Shown here in pieces: positions 44,140-51,770 of a DNA stretch of 55,247 nt. Position numbers and translations under genes: made by a program. The notes under the pieces were generated by a model. The model ran no database searches. It was given only the letters and a program-made list of their open reading frames with translations, and had not been told where the DNA came from. The stretch is taken from positions 1 through 55,247 of the forward strand of contig QZKS01000095.1 in the NCBI GenBank assembly GCA_003599865.1. Direction: 5' to 3'. This DNA comes from Desulfobacteraceae bacterium (lineage in GTDB: Bacteria > Desulfobacterota > Desulfobacteria > Desulfobacterales > SURF-7). Position 1 is the first letter of the stretch; each line of letters starts with the position of its first letter.

Positions 44140-44380
44140 GATTCCTCCGGCACTATCGGGGCGTTCGAACATTATTGTCTGAAGTTTTGTTATCAGAAAG
44201 AGAACAAAGTCTCCAGCGAAATAAATTACATTTCCGCGGGAATGAGAAAGACCGGACAATATTGATTCCGTCAACGTTTTAAAAAAATGATGGCAGTCGG
44301 CGGAATCTTGCGATATAGTCTTTTGCCACAAATGATTATCAATCAATTTTATTCCCCATTCGACCCGGAAAAGGAGGACC

Positions 44381-45343
44381 ATGTTTCAAACAGCGTTGAC
44401 CGAGAGACTCGGGATTCAATATCCCATTGTCGGCGGCACCATGATGTCCATTTCAACCGCCGATTTTGTCGCGGCCATATCCGAGGCCGGAGGGCTTGGG
44501 ATACTGGCTTCGGCAATTTATCAATCCAGGGAGGAATTTGCGATTGCCGTGGATCGGATTCAGGAACTGACCGATAGACCATTTGCGGTGAACATCAATC
44601 TGTTCCCCAGCATGCGCCCCATCAACAACAATGATTATCTGGATGTTCTGATCGACAAGGGGGTGAAAATTGTGGAGACCTCCGGACACTCCGCTCCGGT
44701 CGATCTGTGCAAACGGTTTAAAGACGCGGGGATGACCTGGATTCATAAGTGTGTGGGAATACGGTATGCCCTGAAAGTGGAATCCATGGGAGCGGATATG
44801 GTTACGGTGGTGGGATATGAAAATGGGGGGGCAACCGGAAAGCTGGATATCGGAACACTTGTCCTGATTCCGGCGGTCAAGGATGCTGTCGGCATTCCGG
44901 TAATCGGAGGCGGCGGTGTTGCCGATGGCCGTGGTGTCGCGGCTGTGCTTTCCCTGGGTGCAGACGGGGTGATTATGGGAACCCGATTCCTGTTGACAAA
45001 AGAATGTCCGATACATGACAACCTGAAACAGGCGCTTCTGAATGCATCTGAACTGGATACCATGCTGATCATGCGATCCATTGATGCAACCCATCGGGTC
45101 TGGAGAAATACCGCTGCACAAAAATGTGCGGATAAAGAAGCATCCGGCGCGGATTTGATGGAGATATTGCCGATTGTTGCCGGTGATCAGGCGCGAAAAA
45201 TGTATCGGGAAGGCGATCTGGATGCCGGCGTAATATCCGTAGGACAAGGGGTTGGCCTGATCCATGATATCCCGACAGTGAAAGAACTGATGGAACAGAT
45301 TATGGCGCAGGCAAAAGAAACGGTCATGCGGCTTACGGCATGA
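44381..45343 (+). CDS. Nitronate monooxygenase / FabK-like flavoprotein
   Basis: A 320-residue TIM-barrel FMN protein of the 2-nitropropane dioxygenase family. Characteristic parts: LGIQYPIVGGTMM (N-terminus), AISEAGGLGILAS (about 30), NINLFPSM (about 69), VGYENGGATGK (about 146, phosphate loop), and VIGGGGVADGRGVAAVLSLGADGVIMGTRF (about 175). NMO oxidises nitronates; FabK relatives reduce enoyl-ACP. In this neighbourhood either is possible. A typical active-site His is uncertain here (TSGHSAPVDL is a candidate, about 105). The start has aaggagg three bases before the ATG, closer than usual. Its stop overlaps the larE start. Confidence 0.82.
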   Translation: MFQTALTERLGIQYPIVGGTMMSISTADFVAAISEAGGLGILASAIYQSREEFAIAVDRIQELTDRPFAVNINLFPSMRPINNNDYLDVLIDKGVKIVETSGHSAPVDLCKRFKDAGMTWIHKCVGIRYALKVESMGADMVTVVGYENGGATGKLDIGTLVLIPAVKDAVGIPVIGGGGVADGRGVAAVLSLGADGVIMGTRFLLTKECPIHDNLKQALLNASELDTMLIMRSIDATHRVWRNTAAQKCADKEASGADLMEILPIVAGDQARKMYREGDLDAGVISVGQGVGLIHDIPTVKELMEQIMAQAKETVMRLTA

Positions 45344-46221
45344 TCACATGGCAATGGATCCATGAGGAGCAATCGATTTCCGTGAAGAGTTTACAGCAAA
45401 AACAGGATGCCCTGACGGATATTCTCCGGAAATTTGATTCACTGATGATCGCGTTTTCCGGGGGTGTGGACAGCACTTTTCTTCTCTCCGTTGCCGGCGA
45501 GGTTCTGAAGGAAAAGGTCACGGCCGTTACATCATTATCCATTGTTCATCCGAAAAAGGAGTTCGAGAATGCCCGCCGGATTGCGGAAACGCTCGGAGTG
45601 AACTGGATTGCTGTCGATACGGATGAAATGCGGCTGCCTGAATTTAAGGCCAATCAACCGGATCGTTGCTATGTATGCAAACGGAATCTGTTTCAGGTAT
45701 TACAAGAAAAGGCTTTGGAAATGGGGATTCAGGCCATATGTCATGGCGCCAATGTGGATGATCTCGACGATATCCGTCCCGGATTTGCCGCGGCAACGGA
45801 ATATGGGATTCATGCCCCGTTGATCGACGCCGGACTGACAAAAGCCGATATCCGGCAGCTTTCCAGAGACAGGGGACTTTCCACATGGGATAAGCCGGCA
45901 ATGGCGTGCCTGGCTACACGAATTCCTTTTGGAACCACAATAAAAAAAGATATGCTCCGGATGATCGAGTCGGCTGAGCAGATTCTTCATGCTGCGGGTT
46001 TTACGGGAAGCCGGGTGCGGCATCACGGGAAGATTGCCCGAATCGAAATTCCAAAGACGGAGTTCGGTCGTTTGATCCAGCCGGAAATCCTGTCCGGCAT
46101 TGTTCCGGCAATCCAAAAAATCGGATTTCCCTATGTTGCCCTGGACCTGGAAGGATATCGCCAGGGCAGCATGAACCAGCCCACGGAAACCGGCCCACCG
46201 GCCAGCGGGCTAACCGGCTAA
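45340..46221 (+). CDS. larE: LarE, sulfur transferase for the nickel-pincer cofactor (three-Cys type)
   Basis: A 293-residue PP-loop ATPase with SGGVDSTF (about 40) and downstream LarE motifs KEFENARRIAETLG, VDTDEMRLPEF and CHGANVDDLDDIRPG. LarE delivers sulfur to a pyridinium dicarboxylate adenylate during cofactor assembly of lactate racemase-like enzymes. Three Cys, in RCYVCK and MACLATR, fit the [4Fe-4S]-type LarE (as in Thermotoga) in which sulfur is carried on the cluster, rather than the single-Cys sacrificial type. No larB/larC is nearby. The start ATGA overlaps the previous stop; GTG 45382 would give a more typical N-terminus. The last 13 residues are encoded by a repeat. Confidence 0.9.
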   Translation: MITWQWIHEEQSISVKSLQQKQDALTDILRKFDSLMIAFSGGVDSTFLLSVAGEVLKEKVTAVTSLSIVHPKKEFENARRIAETLGVNWIAVDTDEMRLPEFKANQPDRCYVCKRNLFQVLQEKALEMGIQAICHGANVDDLDDIRPGFAAATEYGIHAPLIDAGLTKADIRQLSRDRGLSTWDKPAMACLATRIPFGTTIKKDMLRMIESAEQILHAAGFTGSRVRHHGKIARIEIPKTEFGRLIQPEILSGIVPAIQKIGFPYVALDLEGYRQGSMNQPTETGPPASGLTG

Positions 46222-46238
46222 CGGGCCCACCGGCCCAC
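46190..46238. repeat. Short GC-rich repeat tract at the 3' end of larE
   Basis: GGCCCACCGGCC occurs twice (46192-46203 and 46224-46235), 32 bases apart, with GGCTAACCGGCTAACGGG between. The tract is far richer in G and C than its surroundings and is partly self-complementary. It encodes the Pro/Gly/Thr tail of LarE and its stop codon. It looks like a short mobile or REP-like element; it could also act as a terminator. Confidence 0.55.
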
Positions 46239-46260
46239 TTTTTCAGGAGACAGGAATTCC

Positions 46261-47316
46261 ATGAAGAAGATTTTATTATGGCTTGTTTCATTTTTGTTGC
46301 TGTCATGCGGCATCCGGCAACCGCTTCCCGAGTATGACAAACAGCGTAACTGCTATCCCATAGAAATTGCCGCAGGCCCTGAAGATTTTGTACTGGATCG
46401 ATGGCACACACAGCCTCGCCTGATCATTTCATCGCATGAGCGCCGTGAACCGGCACGGTATGGCGATATTTATTCCTATGACATCACTACAGGATATTCG
46501 GAAAAAATGAAGCGAACCGGTGAACCTTCCGATCTTGCGGCATTTCAGCCTCATGGAATGGACATCCGGCAGGCAGACGGGGAGACGTTCCTGTATGTTA
46601 TTCTGCATGATCTGTATTACCGGTCCGTGAGAGATGAAAATGGGATTGCTGTTTACCGCATTTCCGGCAATGAATTGATATTTCAGGAGCTGCTGGTCGA
46701 TATGGTGTACCTGTGGTCTCCAAACGACATATCGGTGCTTGAAAATGGTGAAATTTATGCCACCAATGACTATCGCAGCGAGTTTGATGTGTATTTCCGG
46801 AAAAAGACTTCCGAGGTGGTTCACTATTCGCCTGAGGAAAAAAGCTGGTCTGTCGTCGTATCGGATCTTTCATTTGCCAATGGTGTCCTGGCTTTGCCGG
46901 ATCGCGTTTATGTGGCGGCAACCAGAAGTGATAAACTGATGGCATATCCTCGAAACCAGGACGGCAAGCTGGGAACGGGACGACAGATTGCGCAGATAAA
47001 GGGCCTTGATAATATCATGCCGTACGGCGAAAAAATCATTGTAACCGCTCATTTTGACGATCTGGCTTTTTTTCGGCACCATAAGGATAAGGATGTCCCC
47101 GCACCATCCGTCGTTTTTCTGATTCATCCCGATGACCTGCATCCGGATGAATCAAAGGCGGTTGTGTATGCCGATGAAGGGAGGCAGATCAGTGCGGCAT
47201 CCACCGCTTTTGTTTTTCAGGATAAATTGTATGTCTCTCAGGTGTTCGGGACCAAGATACTGGTATGCGATGCAATTGATCTTAGCGTTTCGCATGAATC
47301 GAAGACAACCCCTTAG
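46261..47316 (+). CDS. Paraoxonase/arylesterase-like lipoprotein (beta-propeller)
   Basis: A 351-residue lipoprotein: signal KKILLWLVSFLLLSCG with lipobox Cys at about 16, and no Asp directly after it, so outer-membrane sorting is plausible. The propeller shows paraoxonase-type landmarks: PHGMDIRQADGETFLYVILHD (about 100), WSPNDISVLENGEIYATNDY (about 152), and FANGVLALPDRVYVAATRSD (about 201), in which Asn/Asp residues would bind the catalytic calcium. Paraoxonases hydrolyse lactones and aryl esters; a quorum-quenching or detoxifying lactonase role is possible. It follows larE by 39 bases after the GC-rich repeat. Confidence 0.8.
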   Translation: MKKILLWLVSFLLLSCGIRQPLPEYDKQRNCYPIEIAAGPEDFVLDRWHTQPRLIISSHERREPARYGDIYSYDITTGYSEKMKRTGEPSDLAAFQPHGMDIRQADGETFLYVILHDLYYRSVRDENGIAVYRISGNELIFQELLVDMVYLWSPNDISVLENGEIYATNDYRSEFDVYFRKKTSEVVHYSPEEKSWSVVVSDLSFANGVLALPDRVYVAATRSDKLMAYPRNQDGKLGTGRQIAQIKGLDNIMPYGEKIIVTAHFDDLAFFRHHKDKDVPAPSVVFLIHPDDLHPDESKAVVYADEGRQISAASTAFVFQDKLYVSQVFGTKILVCDAIDLSVSHESKTTP

Positions 47317-47391
47317 AGATACTCGTGCAGGTTTTTATAAATTGTGATTTGGAATTAAATTGCCGATGATGTTTTTGAAAATCGTAACGTA

Positions 47392-47565
47392 TTAATGGAC
47401 AACCTTACGATCCTTTGCTGTCTGATCAATGAACAGATGAATATTGATCAGGGATTTTTGATGTAACTCACTTCCTGCCTTATTATTCTGTCTGTCGGTA
47501 AAAATATGCATGACACGATTCCAGATCAGATGATCGATGTCTGTTTTGTTCTGTTGTTCCGCCAT
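47392..47565 (-). CDS. Small unknown protein
   Basis: A 57-residue hydrophilic protein (MAEQQNKTDIDHLIWNR...). I chose the ATG at 47565 because gagagg lies 9 bases upstream on that strand; the frame continues to 47937 but overlaps the SH3-protein gene there and reads as low-quality sequence. No family, signal or membrane segment is recognised. The 311 bases between it and the gene at 47877 hold no other supported gene. Confidence 0.4.
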   Translation of the reverse strand: MAEQQNKTDIDHLIWNRVMHIFTDRQNNKAGSELHQKSLINIHLFIDQTAKDRKVVH

Positions 47566-47876
47566 AGTTTCCATCCTCTCCGCACAGGTTCGAATTTTCC
47601 GTCTATTGATGTAAATAACAAAAATTATGCCAATTCCGGCCGGAGAAATGGACGTTACATATCTATTTGAAAATATAGCTATTGTTTCCTTCGGAGAACT
47701 GCCGGATTGCTTTTTTCCATAATCGGGGAGAATGCAAAGTGTCAGAAAAATGACATGTGATTTTGGCATAGGGCTTGACAGGGCCGGGTGGATTAACAAT
47801 AATAGCATACTGAAAATACATTCGATTAAGAATAGATTCGGAAGCTTTTCTTTAAACTCTCCACGGAGGTAGATTG

Positions 47877-48611
47877 ATGAATCGAGCCTGGATGGAAAGA
47901 GCGGTAATTTTTTTTTCAATGATCCTGGTATCTTCATTTCCCATAGATGCTTCAGCAGAAACTCGATATGTTTCAGACATACTCGTTATCACCATGCGTG
48001 CTGAAGAAGATAAGGACTCGGCGGTGATACAGACTCTGCGTTCAAACACACCTCTTGAAGTCCTTGAGGAAACAGAAGAGTACCTGAAAGTAAGAACCGA
48101 AAACAACCAGGAAGGATGGGTAAACAAACGGTATATTACTTCCAGTATCCCAAAGTCCATGATGATCGCAGAACTCGGAGAAAAGATAAACCGTCTTGAA
48201 TTGAATCTTGAAGCGATCAAGAAGGAAAAAAAGCAACTGGAAAATGTATTGGAAGAGAACCGTCAAAATCAAGGTCATTCCATCGGCCAATATCAATCCG
48301 CCATTGAACAGGAGCGAAGGGATGCAAAGAAACTCAATGAAGAATATAAGGATATTTCTGAAAAATATAACCAGCTTCTGAATCAATCCCAAAATGTAAC
48401 CCAGATGGCCCAAAAGATAGAAAAACTGGAAAATGAAAATAGTCGGCTGCAAAACTCGGAAACAAAGAACAGCAAAACAATCGAGAAACTGAAATCCGAA
48501 AAAAATGATTTGTTCCAGACAGGTATTATCCGGTGGTTCATGGCAGGCGCTGCCGTATTGCTGGTGGGTATCCTGCTTGGCAAAATTTCCCGCAAGAAGG
48601 ATTATTACTGA
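47877..48611 (+). CDS. Exported SH3-domain / coiled-coil membrane protein (YgiM type)
   Basis: A 244-residue protein; the ATG at 47877 follows cggaggt by 6 bases. It has a signal peptide (about 1-28), then a bacterial SH3 domain (RYVSDILVITMRAEED... GWVNKRYITSSIP, about 28-95), a long coiled coil (about 98-210) and a C-terminal TM helix (WFMAGAAVLLVGILLG, about 217-232) with a basic tail RKKDYY. This matches the YgiM/TIGR04211 family, envelope proteins of unknown exact role. It is 3 bases upstream of the LOG-family gene and probably co-transcribed. Confidence 0.88.
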   Translation: MNRAWMERAVIFFSMILVSSFPIDASAETRYVSDILVITMRAEEDKDSAVIQTLRSNTPLEVLEETEEYLKVRTENNQEGWVNKRYITSSIPKSMMIAELGEKINRLELNLEAIKKEKKQLENVLEENRQNQGHSIGQYQSAIEQERRDAKKLNEEYKDISEKYNQLLNQSQNVTQMAQKIEKLENENSRLQNSETKNSKTIEKLKSEKNDLFQTGIIRWFMAGAAVLLVGILLGKISRKKDYY

Positions 48612-48614
48612 CCC

Positions 48615-49208
48615 ATGAAAAGGATTTGTGTTTTTTGCGGTTCCAGTTTGGGCAGTTCTTCACTCTATCGGGAATCTGCGACCAAATTGGGAAAGCTGTT
48701 GGCGGAAAATAAAATTGAACTGGTGTATGGAGGAGCCGGTGTAGGACTGATGGGTTGTGTTGCCAATGCGTGTCTTGAGAACGGCGGGGTCGTCATCGGG
48801 GTAATACCGAAAAATCTGGCGGATATGGAAGTTGCCCATGACCGCTTGACCGAGCTCAGAGTTGTCTCGACCATGCATGAACGAAAAGAGGTGATGAGTC
48901 GATTGTCCGACGGATTTCTTTCGCTCCCCGGAGGAATCGGTACACTTGAGGAGACCTTTGAAATGTTCACATGGCTTCAACTGGGACTTCAGGTCAAGCC
49001 CATGGGAATGCTCAATATTTCCGGATTTTATGATGATTTAAAAAATCTGCTGCAACGGATGGTAGCTGAATCATTCCTGCTGGACCAGCATCGAAACATG
49101 TTGCTCATGGAGCCGGATATTGCTGTTTTATTGGAAAAATTGCTTTTATTCAAGCCGGTTAAATTGGACAAATGGTTTGACAGGCAAAAGAATATGGCCT
49201 GTTCCTGA
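48615..49208 (+). CDS. LOG family protein (putative nucleotide phosphoribohydrolase)
   Basis: A 197-residue Rossmann-fold protein. ICVFCGSSLGSSSLYRE at the N-terminus, LVYGGAGVGLMG (about 37), MHERKEVMSRLSDGFLSLPGGIGTLEE (about 87-113) with the family motif PGGxGTxxE are all intact. LOG enzymes release the base from AMP-type or cytokinin riboside 5'-monophosphates; they are often mislabelled lysine decarboxylases. Bacterial members may clear damaged nucleotides. It starts 3 bases after the SH3-protein stop. Confidence 0.93.
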   Translation: MKRICVFCGSSLGSSSLYRESATKLGKLLAENKIELVYGGAGVGLMGCVANACLENGGVVIGVIPKNLADMEVAHDRLTELRVVSTMHERKEVMSRLSDGFLSLPGGIGTLEETFEMFTWLQLGLQVKPMGMLNISGFYDDLKNLLQRMVAESFLLDQHRNMLLMEPDIAVLLEKLLLFKPVKLDKWFDRQKNMACS

Positions 49209-49475
49209 TGCGGCCATATGGCGGAATGGATGCCTGCCTGTCTCAATGCCGAATCAACAATCGCTTATCATATTGAGACCGGTTTTTGTCTCGAACAATT
49301 GAATTGTATTATTCTCATATGTTGTTGCTTTTCTGAAATCATCCATATCTCTTGAATCCCTGTGAACCGGAGTGAATATCCGATTTTTATTTGGTAATAC
49401 CCGTTGTTTTGTGATAGGAGAATTTTTCTAGCATTGATGAAGGTTGAAGCCTACTATAACGCTGAGGGATTGAAT

Positions 49476-50060
49476 ATGATGAACAAGTATATGGTTTTCT
49501 GTGCAGGGGTGATCATATGGACTGTTTTTGCCGGATGTGCTCCGGTTATTGTCGGAGGCGGTGCTGCCGGTGCTTACAAAGTGGCAACCGATGAAAGGAG
49601 CATGGGACAGCTCTGGGATGATTCTGCTATCGAGGCGCGAATCAATCTGGAACTGGTACAATCATCCAAGGTAAATTCCGGCAATATCGATGTGGATGTA
49701 GTGGATGGCATAGTTATTCTAAATGGTCTGGTGGAATCCCTGGAAGAGGCCAAAGAAGCGGAGGCGATTGCAGAGAGGGAACCTCATAAGAAAGGTGTCA
49801 GGAATCAACTGATGATCGGTACGCGAACCTTTGGTCAGGTGATTGATGACAACGTGATCTGGAATAAGATTAAAGGGGCATTGATCAATGAAAAGGGAAT
49901 TCATTCTTTGAACATTGATGTGAATGTTCAAAAGGGGGAGGTCTTTTTAAGTGGTATTCTGGAGAATGAAAATCAGCGGCTCCGGGTGCTTAAAATCGCA
50001 GGAGCCGTTACCGGCGTAAAACAAGTAACGGATAACCTTATGGTGAAGAAAAAAGAATAG
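49476..50060 (+). CDS. Two-BON-domain lipoprotein (OsmY/DolP-like)
   Basis: A 194-residue protein from the ATG at 49476 (gaggga before it). The signal ends in the lipobox VFAGC (about residue 20). Two BON domains follow: SAIEARINLELVQSSKV... GIVILNGLVESLEEAKEAEAIA (about 50-115) and NVIWNKIKGALINEKGIHSLNIDVNVQKGEVFLSGIL (about 125-190). BON lipoproteins bind phospholipid and support outer-membrane integrity. The stretch 49209-49475 before it holds nothing I can support. Confidence 0.88.
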   Translation: MMNKYMVFCAGVIIWTVFAGCAPVIVGGGAAGAYKVATDERSMGQLWDDSAIEARINLELVQSSKVNSGNIDVDVVDGIVILNGLVESLEEAKEAEAIAEREPHKKGVRNQLMIGTRTFGQVIDDNVIWNKIKGALINEKGIHSLNIDVNVQKGEVFLSGILENENQRLRVLKIAGAVTGVKQVTDNLMVKKKE

Positions 50061-50110
50061 ACATCACGGTTCCAATATGTACCCATATATTTCGCAGCAA
50101 GGATCATGGC

Positions 50111-50821
50111 ATGTTTCGTAGTGATTTCGACATTTATCTTCAACCGACCTATTATATCGATAGTGATCATCCGGAAATCGTGGCTTTTGCCGGAGAGAAA
50201 TGTATCAAGAGCCGAGGGGAAAAAGAGCAGGCCATATCTTTATTTTACGCTGTCCGGGATGGCGTGCGATATGATCCCTACAGTATTGAAATGAATCCCA
50301 TATCTTTTAAGGCAAGCGAAACATTGAAACGGAAAAAAGGATATTGTGTGGCAAAAGCCATCCTTCTTGCTTCTCTTGCTCGGGTTATGGGCATTCCAAG
50401 CCGTCTTTGCTTTGCCGATGTCCGGAATCACCTTACCACAGAGCGATTAAAAGAAATGATGAAAACAGATATTTTTGTATTCCATGGATACACAGAGTTG
50501 TATCTTGACGGCAGATGGATCAAGGCCACCCCGACATTTAACAACGATCTTTGTATAAAGTTCGGCGTTTCTCCGCTTGAGTTTGACGGCAAAACCGACT
50601 GTATGCTGCACGAATTCGATGAAAAAGGTCATAAGCATATGGAATATTTAAAGGATCATGGCCAGTTTGCGGATTTGCCGGTTGAGAAAATGTTGATATC
50701 CATGAGGGATGCATATCCCATTTTTTTTCAGGACAGTATCCGGAAAATATATGGGGATTTCGAAAAGGAAGCAGCGGCGGACATGGCCGCAAAATCCGGA
50801 TCAAGATCGAAAGAAAGCTGA
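50111..50821 (+). CDS. Transglutaminase-like protein
   Basis: A 236-residue cytoplasmic-looking protein with the papain-like transglutaminase core. The Cys lies in KKGYCVAKAILLASLARVMGIPSRL (about 76), the His in FVFHGYTELYLDGRWIKATPTFN (about 123). The residue normally supplied as Asp (V-D-P-T) is in KATPTFN here, so the triad's third member is not obvious. Members act as peptidases or amide-forming enzymes. It begins after aaggatcatggc, with 50 bases to the BON gene, and ends 3 bases before the radical SAM gene, forming a likely operon with it. Confidence 0.82.
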   Translation: MFRSDFDIYLQPTYYIDSDHPEIVAFAGEKCIKSRGEKEQAISLFYAVRDGVRYDPYSIEMNPISFKASETLKRKKGYCVAKAILLASLARVMGIPSRLCFADVRNHLTTERLKEMMKTDIFVFHGYTELYLDGRWIKATPTFNNDLCIKFGVSPLEFDGKTDCMLHEFDEKGHKHMEYLKDHGQFADLPVEKMLISMRDAYPIFFQDSIRKIYGDFEKEAAADMAAKSGSRSKES

Positions 50822-50824
50822 TTT

Positions 50825-51703
50825 ATGCGATATGAAGGAAATGTATTTCGGCCTTTCAGCGAGGCCAACAGTTATCTCCTGCAATGCACGATCGGGTGTT
50901 CGCACAACAAGTGCACATTCTGCGGGATGTACAAGGACCGAAAATACCGGATTCGCAGTCTGGATGAGATCCGGACGGATATTCAAATGGCCGGGGATTA
51001 TTACGGGGATCTGGAAAAGGTATTTCTCTGCGATGGGGATGCCATTGATATGGAAACCGATATTCTGATTGAGATCCTTACGGAATTACATGCCGCGTTT
51101 CCTTCTCTCCGGCATGTCGGGTCCTATGTAGGACCGAAGAGTACCTTGCGTAAAACCTCTCGGGAATTGAGTCAGCTCCGTGCTGCGGGATTGACAAAGG
51201 TCTATCTCGGAGTGGAGACAGGCGATGAAAGACTGCTTCAGGAAATTCATAAAGGAGTGACGGCTGCCGAAATGCTGCAAGCGGGAAAAAATCTTGTCGA
51301 TGCAGATATGAATCTGTCTTCCATGGTTTTGCTGGGGATTGCCGGAAGGGGAGAACGCTCGCGTGAGCATGCCATTGCGACTGCTGAGATTACCAATAAC
51401 ATGAAGCCCCGATATCTTGCCGCATTGACCTATACACCGGTTCCCCATACACCGTTGTTTTCCAAAGTGACTTCCGGGCTGTTTGAATTACCCGATCCTT
51501 TTGAAACACTGGAAGAGATGAAGCTTATTTTTGAAAACATTACCATCGACAATCTGAAATTTGTCGGAGCGCATGCTTCCAATTATCTCCCGGTGAGCGG
51601 AACGCTGCAGAAAGACCGGCAAAAAATGCTGGGAATTGTGAATACGGTCCTGCAGACACGAGATATGAGCGCACTCAGAAGCGAGTCAATGCGTGGTTTA
51701 TAG
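50825..51703 (+). CDS. Radical SAM protein with C-X4-C-X2-C motif
   Basis: A 292-residue radical SAM enzyme. The N-terminal MRYEGNVFRPFSEANSYLLQ and IGCSHNKCTFCGMYK are typical of a COG1032-related family; the nearest Cys spacing is C-X4-C-X2-C (or C-X3-C from Cys21), not the usual C-X3-C-X2-C. Further radical SAM strands: LCDGDAIDME, VGSYVGP, KVYLGVETGDERLLQEIHKGVT (about 125-145). The chemistry and substrate are unknown. It directly follows the transglutaminase-like gene with 3 bases between, which may indicate that one acts on a product of the other. Confidence 0.87.
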   Translation: MRYEGNVFRPFSEANSYLLQCTIGCSHNKCTFCGMYKDRKYRIRSLDEIRTDIQMAGDYYGDLEKVFLCDGDAIDMETDILIEILTELHAAFPSLRHVGSYVGPKSTLRKTSRELSQLRAAGLTKVYLGVETGDERLLQEIHKGVTAAEMLQAGKNLVDADMNLSSMVLLGIAGRGERSREHAIATAEITNNMKPRYLAALTYTPVPHTPLFSKVTSGLFELPDPFETLEEMKLIFENITIDNLKFVGAHASNYLPVSGTLQKDRQKMLGIVNTVLQTRDMSALRSESMRGL

Positions 51704-51770
51704 GGGCAGGCATATTACCCTCGATTGAAATTGATATGAAATATACCGTATTTTCTGTTCTTTTTTCTGT

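Noticed and set aside
47566-47937. N-terminal extension of the small minus-strand gene to 181 codons
   Set aside because: It runs into the signal-peptide region and ribosome site of the SH3-protein gene on the other strand and lacks a start signal.
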